Shown piece after piece: positions 59,010 through 64,000 of a DNA stretch of 64,000 nt. The notes below the pieces were generated by a model. That model was not told the origin of the DNA and did not search any database. It saw only the letters and a program-made list of their open reading frames with translations. The position numbers and the translations under genes are program-made. The stretch's first letter is position 1, and every line of letters starts with the position of its first letter. Source of the stretch: DASVRZ01 sp038230215 (GTDB lineage: Bacteria; Verrucomicrobiota; Verrucomicrobiia; Chthoniobacterales; DASVRZ01); NCBI GenBank assembly GCA_038230215.1, contig JBBRNR010000001.1:372001-436000 (forward strand), in the 5' to 3' direction.

Positions 59010-61130
59010 ATGAATAACGAATTGGATAACACCTCAAATCTGGGCGGCGACGGCCCGTCGCAAGGCGACAAACTGGCCGGTTACTATCATGCGGTTCGCG
59101 AGCGCCTCTGGATCGTATTGCTTTGCCTCGTCCTCGGTGCCATCGGCGCAGCGATCAAAGTCGCCATGACCGTGCCGAAGTTCCAGGCGAGGTCCGTGCT
59201 CTTTCTCGAGCAGGAACAAAATAAAGTCTTGAGCAACGTCAAGGACGTCCGCGAGGAGCAGATCGGCAGTCTCGACATGATCAACACCGTTGTCGATTTG
59301 CTGGGGAGTTACACGTTTGCCGAGCGGGTCAGCAAACGCATCGAGTGGAACGATGACCAGCATCATGCCATCCAAGGCCCAGATATTCCGACCGCCGGCC
59401 AGATTCCGCAGTTGGTCGCCCCGCGTTATCGCAAGGCGACGCGTTTGATCGATATTTTTGTTACCCACACCAATCCGCAGGTTGCTACAGTTCTTGCCAA
59501 TGCCTATGCGGAGGAATATATCCGGTATGTCTTTGAGAAACGCTCCGAGGCGAGTAAGAATGCCCGGCGTTATCTCATCGAGGAATCGGAGCGCCTGCGC
59601 GAGAAAATGCGCGTCTCCGAGGAAGCCTTGCAGAATTTCCGCCAGCGGGAAAATTCCCCCTCACCTGAGAAACAGCAAACTCTGCTCGAGGGGAAAGTCC
59701 AGCAATCCACCGCTCAGATCGACCAGCTCGAGGCGACCCGGTTCCAACTCGACTCTGACCTGACTATCGCCCGCGCCAATGTTGGGAAAATCGATGAACT
59801 GCTCCGCCTGCCCAGCGTCGCTCGCGAGCCGAAAATCGCCCAGCTCAACCAAGCCATCGCCGATCAGGAGCGTGTCATGCTCCTGCTTTCACAGCGTTAC
59901 CGTCCGGAGCATCCGAATTACATCGCAAATCAGACTCAGCTCAATTCCTTGATCAGCGACCGCAACACCACACTGCAAAACGTCGTTTCCCTTCTGGAAA
60001 CCGGACGCGACCATCTCCAAGCGCAGCTAGACGAAATCAACAAAGACAAAAAAGCCCGTGAGTCCGATCTACTCAACGTCACTGGAAAATCTGTCGAATA
60101 CAACGACCTCAAGCGGGAGCTCGACACCGACCGGCTAATGTATGACTCCGTCCTTAACCGCATGAAGGAAATCGACATGACCACTGGCTTCACCAGCTCG
60201 CCAGTCAACATCCAGGAACGCGCCCTCGGTGCCGCCTCGCTCACGGAAAGTCCGATCAAGGTTTACGCCACAAACATCCTTCTCGGACTCGCCGCCGGCA
60301 TCGCCATTGCGTTGGGACTCAATGCCTTGGACACCTCCATCCGCACCGTTGAGGCAGCCGAGGAAATGACCGGACTGAGCGTACTCTCAGCGGTTCCCAT
60401 TCGCAAAAAAATATCCGCCGGGGAGGCCTCCAGCATCTTCGACACCGTCACTAATCGCCGGGGATTAATCGCCGAATCCTTCCGGTCGCTACGTGCGTCA
60501 CTGGCTTTTTTGTCCGCCAATGAAGTCAAACGCACCTACATGATCACCAGCGCGGTGCCGTCCGAGGGCAAGACTTTTTGCAGTTCGAATTTCGCCATCA
60601 CCCTCTCTCAGCAAGGCCTCAAAACCCTCCTCATTGACGCTGATCTGCGCAAGCCCTCCGTCTCCAAGGTCTTTCTCAAAAAACATGTCAGCCCCGGACT
60701 CAGCGACGTGCTGGCCCACATGGTTTCGCTGAAGGACGCCGTCATCGTCACCGAAGTGGAAAATCTCACCATTCTCACCGCAGGCAATCACGCCCCCAAT
60801 CCGGCGGAACTCCTCGGCACGACACGCTTTAAGGAAATCCTCGATGAAGCCCTGCTGACCTACGACCGCGTCGTGGTGGACACCGCCCCCTGTCTCGCTG
60901 TGAGCGATGCTCAACTCATCGCGCCTTACATCGAAGTCCGCTGCCTCGTCATTCGCTCGATGTCCACCCCGAAACGCACTGTTTTACGAGCGGTCAAGAC
61001 TCTCGACGAAATCAATTGCCTGCCGGACGGCATCATCCTGAACTTCCTGCCCACCCGAAGCAGCTACTACTACTCAGGCCGTTACCTCGGCTCCTACAGC
61101 GGCAAGGGAGTTTACGGCGCGGAGACGTAA
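59010..61130 (+). CDS. Polysaccharide co-polymerase/tyrosine autokinase (Wzc-like)
   Basis: A 706-residue inner-membrane protein. The N-terminal Wzz domain starts with a helix at about residues 31-52; a long periplasmic coiled-coil region follows (about 180-370), and a second helix at about 417-437. The cytosolic BY-kinase domain has Walker A SAVPSEGKTFCSSN (near 512-525), Walker A' LLIDADLRKPS and Walker B VVVDTAP. The C-terminus carries a tyrosine cluster, SSYYYSGRYLGSYSGKGVYG, the substrate of autophosphorylation. It controls chain length and export together with the Wza-like protein encoded upstream. Confidence 0.95.
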   Translation: MNNELDNTSNLGGDGPSQGDKLAGYYHAVRERLWIVLLCLVLGAIGAAIKVAMTVPKFQARSVLFLEQEQNKVLSNVKDVREEQIGSLDMINTVVDLLGSYTFAERVSKRIEWNDDQHHAIQGPDIPTAGQIPQLVAPRYRKATRLIDIFVTHTNPQVATVLANAYAEEYIRYVFEKRSEASKNARRYLIEESERLREKMRVSEEALQNFRQRENSPSPEKQQTLLEGKVQQSTAQIDQLEATRFQLDSDLTIARANVGKIDELLRLPSVAREPKIAQLNQAIADQERVMLLLSQRYRPEHPNYIANQTQLNSLISDRNTTLQNVVSLLETGRDHLQAQLDEINKDKKARESDLLNVTGKSVEYNDLKRELDTDRLMYDSVLNRMKEIDMTTGFTSSPVNIQERALGAASLTESPIKVYATNILLGLAAGIAIALGLNALDTSIRTVEAAEEMTGLSVLSAVPIRKKISAGEASSIFDTVTNRRGLIAESFRSLRASLAFLSANEVKRTYMITSAVPSEGKTFCSSNFAITLSQQGLKTLLIDADLRKPSVSKVFLKKHVSPGLSDVLAHMVSLKDAVIVTEVENLTILTAGNHAPNPAELLGTTRFKEILDEALLTYDRVVVDTAPCLAVSDAQLIAPYIEVRCLVIRSMSTPKRTVLRAVKTLDEINCLPDGIILNFLPTRSSYYYSGRYLGSYSGKGVYGAET

Positions 61131-61171
61131 GTCTCTGGTGCGTTCTGAGTTTTCCCCAGCCGCCGCTGAAA

Positions 61172-63664
61172 CTAGAACAGAGGAATCTGTTCCTTGTCCT
61201 CGCGATTTCGGCGGGTGCGCGCTCCGGTTGCAGGTCGGGCCCGACCACCGGCACTGAGTTCGGCCTGCTCCAGGTTGGCCAGAATTTCCTTGGCGCGACG
61301 GATGATCGTCGGGGGTAATCCAGCCAGGCGAGCCACTTGGATGCCGTAGCTTTTATCGGCGCAGCCTTTTACGATCTTGCGCAGGAAAATGATCTGCTCG
61401 TTCCATTCGCGGACGGCAATGTTGTAGTTTTTCACTCCGCCTCGCCCGGATTCCAAGTCGGTCATCTCGTGGTAATGCGTCGCAAACAACGTCCGCGCGC
61501 CGATCGTGTCGTGGAGAAATTCCGCCACGCTCCACGCGATCGACAGTCCGTCGAAGGTCGAGGTGCCGCGCCCGATCTCGTCCAATATGACCAGACTCCG
61601 CACGGTGGCATTGTTGACGATGTTCGCTGTTTCGTTCATCTCGACCATGAACGTCGATTGCCCTTTCGAGAGATCGTCGTTCGCCCCGACACGGGTGAAA
61701 ATCCGGTCCACCAGTCCGATTTCGGCGGACGCCGCAGGGACCCAACTTCCAATTTGCGCCACAAGCACGAGCAGCGCGACCTGTCGGATGTAAGTCGATT
61801 TGCCCGCCATGTTCGGTCCCGTGATGATGAGTAGCCGGTTCGACTCCAAGTCGAGTAACACATCGTTTGGCACAAATTTTCCATCGACCAAATTCTGATC
61901 CAGCACGGGGTGCCGACCATCGACGATGTGCAGGCGCCCGTCGTTCGTCAGTGTCGGGCGGCAGTAGCCGAACAACCGCGCCGTCTCCGCCAGCGATGCC
62001 AGCGCGTCGAGCGTGGAGATCGTTGCCGCCGTGCGCTGAAGTGAGGGGAGTTCCATGAGTATCTGACTCCGCAACTCGCCAAAGAGATCGTACTCCAACT
62101 TCTTCATCCGCTCATCCGAGCCGAGGATCTTGTTCTCCATTTCCTTCAGCTCGGGAGTGACGTAACGCTCGCCGTTGACCGTGGTCTGCTTGCGCACGTA
62201 GTCGATGGGAATGGAACCCAAGTTCGCCTTCGTCACTTCGATGAAATACCCGAAGACCGACGTGTAGCGGATCTTCAATGACTTGATCCCCGTGCGCTCG
62301 ATCTCGCGATCTTGCAGTGCGGCGATCCAGTTTTTGCCCTCCACCGACGCCACCCGCAGCTCGTCGAGCACGGGATGATAACCCTCGCGGAAAATGCCAC
62401 CGTCTTTCAATGCGAGCGGCGGCTCGTCGGTGATGGAGCGGGCCAGCAGCGCGGTCAACTCCGGCAATGGCAGTAGATTTTCCTCCAACTCAAACGCCAG
62501 CCGGTCGCGGTCGCGGTCGCCGAGTTCGGGACGCATCAAGGCTACCAAATGGCTCTTTAACTCCGGGATCTGTTCCAGCGAACAGCGCAGTGCCAGCACG
62601 TCGCGCGCATTGCCACCGCCCTGCGAAAGCCGACTGACGATCCGCTCGATGTCTCGAATATCGCGCGCTGTTTGCCGCAGTTTTTCTAATAGATAAGTTT
62701 CCTCCAATAAATCGCCGATGAACTGCTGGCGGCGGTTCAACTCCACCAAGTCGCAGATCGGTTGGAGCAGCCATTGACGCAAACGGCGCGCTCCCATCGG
62801 AGTTACAGTCCTATCTAAAGAGGCGAGCAGCGTGTGCTTGCTGGAAGTGCGCGAGGTTACCAGCTCCAGGTTCATCTGCGTCGCCGCGTCGAGAGCGACA
62901 ATGCCGTCCGTGCGATACGATCCCAGTGTGCTGACGTGGCTCACATTCCGCCGCAGGCTGTGACGCAGATAGTGCAGAATCGCCCCCGCCGCCGACGTGC
63001 CGAGCACGAAATGCGACACGCCAAAGCCGTCGAGCGATTGTGTTTTGAAATGGTCCAGCAGCGTGAAACTAGCGTGTTCCGGGCTGAAGAGAAAATCCTC
63101 CACCGACACGACATTCACCAAGTCCGAGAAATGGTCCAGTTGCGCTTCCGCCACCAGCATTTCCGCCGGATTCACCCGCGCCAGTTCATCGAGCAGCGAC
63201 GCCATCGTCACCATTTCAGTCAACCGAAACTCGCCCGTGCTCAAGTCGATCACAGCCAGCCCATAGCCTTGCGCGGAATCGTGCCAGACTGAGGCGAGAT
63301 AATTGTTTTTCGCAGAATCAAGGAGATTGAAATCCGATACGGTCCCCGGAGAAATAATCTGCGTGACCTCGCGCTGGACGATCTTGCCGGGTTGCGGATC
63401 ACTCGTTTGCTCACAGATGGCGATGCGCTTCCCGGCTCTGATGAGTTTCGCGATGTAACCCTCCGCTGCATGATACGGCACTCCGCACATCGGCGTGGTG
63501 TGACGTTTCGTGAGCGCCACATTGAGGATCGCCGCGGCCTCCCGAGCATCCTCAAAAAACATTTCATAGAAATCCCCCAGCCGATAGAAGAGCAGCGTCT
63601 GCGGCGGCAGACTCGCGCGTATCTTTTGATACTGCTGCATCATGGGGGTGAGATTTTCCGACAT
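61172..63664 (-). CDS. mutS: DNA mismatch repair protein MutS
   Basis: An 830-residue mismatch-recognition ATPase. The mismatch-binding motif GDFYEMFFEDA (F32-Y33-E34) lies in domain I; the clamp and lever domains follow; the ATPase has GPNMAGKSTYIRQ (Walker A, near 612-624), DEIGRGTSTFDG (Walker B) and THYHEMTDL. The C-terminus is a short helix-turn-helix region ending EDKEQIPLF. The ATG at 63664 gives the normal MutS start (LTPMMQQYQKI); the open frame upstream is not conserved in character. It converges on the wzc gene with 41 bp between. Confidence 0.97.
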   Translation of the reverse strand: MSENLTPMMQQYQKIRASLPPQTLLFYRLGDFYEMFFEDAREAAAILNVALTKRHTTPMCGVPYHAAEGYIAKLIRAGKRIAICEQTSDPQPGKIVQREVTQIISPGTVSDFNLLDSAKNNYLASVWHDSAQGYGLAVIDLSTGEFRLTEMVTMASLLDELARVNPAEMLVAEAQLDHFSDLVNVVSVEDFLFSPEHASFTLLDHFKTQSLDGFGVSHFVLGTSAAGAILHYLRHSLRRNVSHVSTLGSYRTDGIVALDAATQMNLELVTSRTSSKHTLLASLDRTVTPMGARRLRQWLLQPICDLVELNRRQQFIGDLLEETYLLEKLRQTARDIRDIERIVSRLSQGGGNARDVLALRCSLEQIPELKSHLVALMRPELGDRDRDRLAFELEENLLPLPELTALLARSITDEPPLALKDGGIFREGYHPVLDELRVASVEGKNWIAALQDREIERTGIKSLKIRYTSVFGYFIEVTKANLGSIPIDYVRKQTTVNGERYVTPELKEMENKILGSDERMKKLEYDLFGELRSQILMELPSLQRTAATISTLDALASLAETARLFGYCRPTLTNDGRLHIVDGRHPVLDQNLVDGKFVPNDVLLDLESNRLLIITGPNMAGKSTYIRQVALLVLVAQIGSWVPAASAEIGLVDRIFTRVGANDDLSKGQSTFMVEMNETANIVNNATVRSLVILDEIGRGTSTFDGLSIAWSVAEFLHDTIGARTLFATHYHEMTDLESGRGGVKNYNIAVREWNEQIIFLRKIVKGCADKSYGIQVARLAGLPPTIIRRAKEILANLEQAELSAGGRARPATGARTRRNREDKEQIPLF

Positions 63665-63773
63665 TAACGGAGAGGCTAGGGAAATGCTGGGAAGGTTCAA
63701 GTTGCCAGCGACGCGAGCAAGGACGAATCCACCTGAATCCTCTGCAACTCGCATGGAGCGAAGCGGGTCTGGA

Positions 63774-64000
63774 CTAAAACACCGCCGCCATTGCGGCCCG
63801 CGCGGAATCCATCAGCCCGCGGCCGAGCGGAGTCAGGCGTCCGTGTTCCTCGACAACCTTCCACCCGCCTCGAAAAAACTGCGCGTTGGCCGCACTGTCC
63901 TTTTCCGCCAGTTCGGTTTGACTCGCATCGAGCACTCCAGAATCGAGCAGACGCCGCACGCAACGATACATGCGCGCCGACACATAGGTGGCATGGTAGA
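63774..64000 (-). CDS. Unrecognised protein, C-terminal end (partial)
   Basis: The frame runs off the window edge, so only the last 75 residues are visible: YHATYVSARMYRCVRRLL, then SGVLDASQTELAEKD, a glycine/tryptophan turn FFRGGWKVVEEHG and the end LGRGLMDSARAAMAAVF. The part looks helical, like the end of a winged-helix or bundle domain. I do not recognise the family. It is read in the same direction as mutS, with 109 bp between. Confidence 0.5.
   Translation of the reverse strand, partial: YHATYVSARMYRCVRRLLDSGVLDASQTELAEKDSAANAQFFRGGWKVVEEHGRLTPLGRGLMDSARAAMAAVF

Overview
The window looks like a chromosomal segment of a member of the Verrucomicrobiota (inference). The grounds are two PEP-CTERM proteins with an exosortase, a GxxExxY protein among cacggag-type repeats, palindromic elements that translate into an AGxRPALP-like peptide, and moderately high GC. 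No rRNA, tRNA, CRISPR array, phage or complete insertion sequence was seen.

Layout. (1) 1-4.5 kb: the 3' end of proB, proA, a PEP-CTERM protein, a DUF362 protein and a squalene/phytoene synthase. (2) 4.5-8.9 kb: accessory DNA with an orphan antitoxin, a DUF4258/DUF2283 pair, a zinc-ribbon protein, a truncated DNA methyltransferase, a 21-bp minisatellite and a gene split by an in-frame TGA. (3) 8.9-18.9 kb: a DUF1624 acyltransferase, GxxExxY protein, family-4 uracil-DNA glycosylase, RluD-type pseudouridine synthase, Ser/Thr kinase, prepilin peptidase, PdxH and an M13 peptidase, laced with repeats. (4) 18.9-22.7 kb: a ParE-type toxin-antitoxin pair, a small integron-like cassette array without an integrase, two copies of a 147-bp MITE-like palindrome, and VapBC. 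(5) recQ at 22.7-24.6 kb.

(6) 24.7-61.1 kb is one large exopolysaccharide locus. It opens with UDP-galactopyranose mutase and a NusG/RfaH-like antiterminator. It contains an exosortase-EpsI protein, a Wzm/Wzt ABC exporter, about ten glycosyltransferases, three intact membrane O-acyltransferases (one fused to a hexapeptide acetyltransferase) plus one decayed copy, a polysaccharide deacetylase, a Wzy-like polymerase, an AsnB-type amidotransferase and a polyprenyl-phosphate sugar transferase. It ends with an export module: O-antigen ligase-like protein, outer-membrane beta-barrel, Wza and the Wzc tyrosine autokinase. Within it, a second PEP-CTERM gene and a newly noticed 45-residue secreted peptide are read from the opposite strand. 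(7) mutS and the 3' end of an unrecognised gene close the window.

How the parts fit (inference): the polyprenyl-phosphate transferase starts a repeat unit, the glycosyltransferases extend it, the acyltransferases, deacetylase and amidotransferase decorate it, and Wzm/Wzt and/or Wza/Wzc export it. The exosortase would process PEP-CTERM proteins into the same envelope layer. The most unusual signals are the integrase-less cassette array, a palindrome family with covarying stems that is inserted in frame in at least one gene, repeat-derived peptides inside Wzt and a glycosyltransferase, a strong GTTAG/CTAAC pentamer bias confined to some genes, and the small secreted peptide beside the PEP-CTERM gene.
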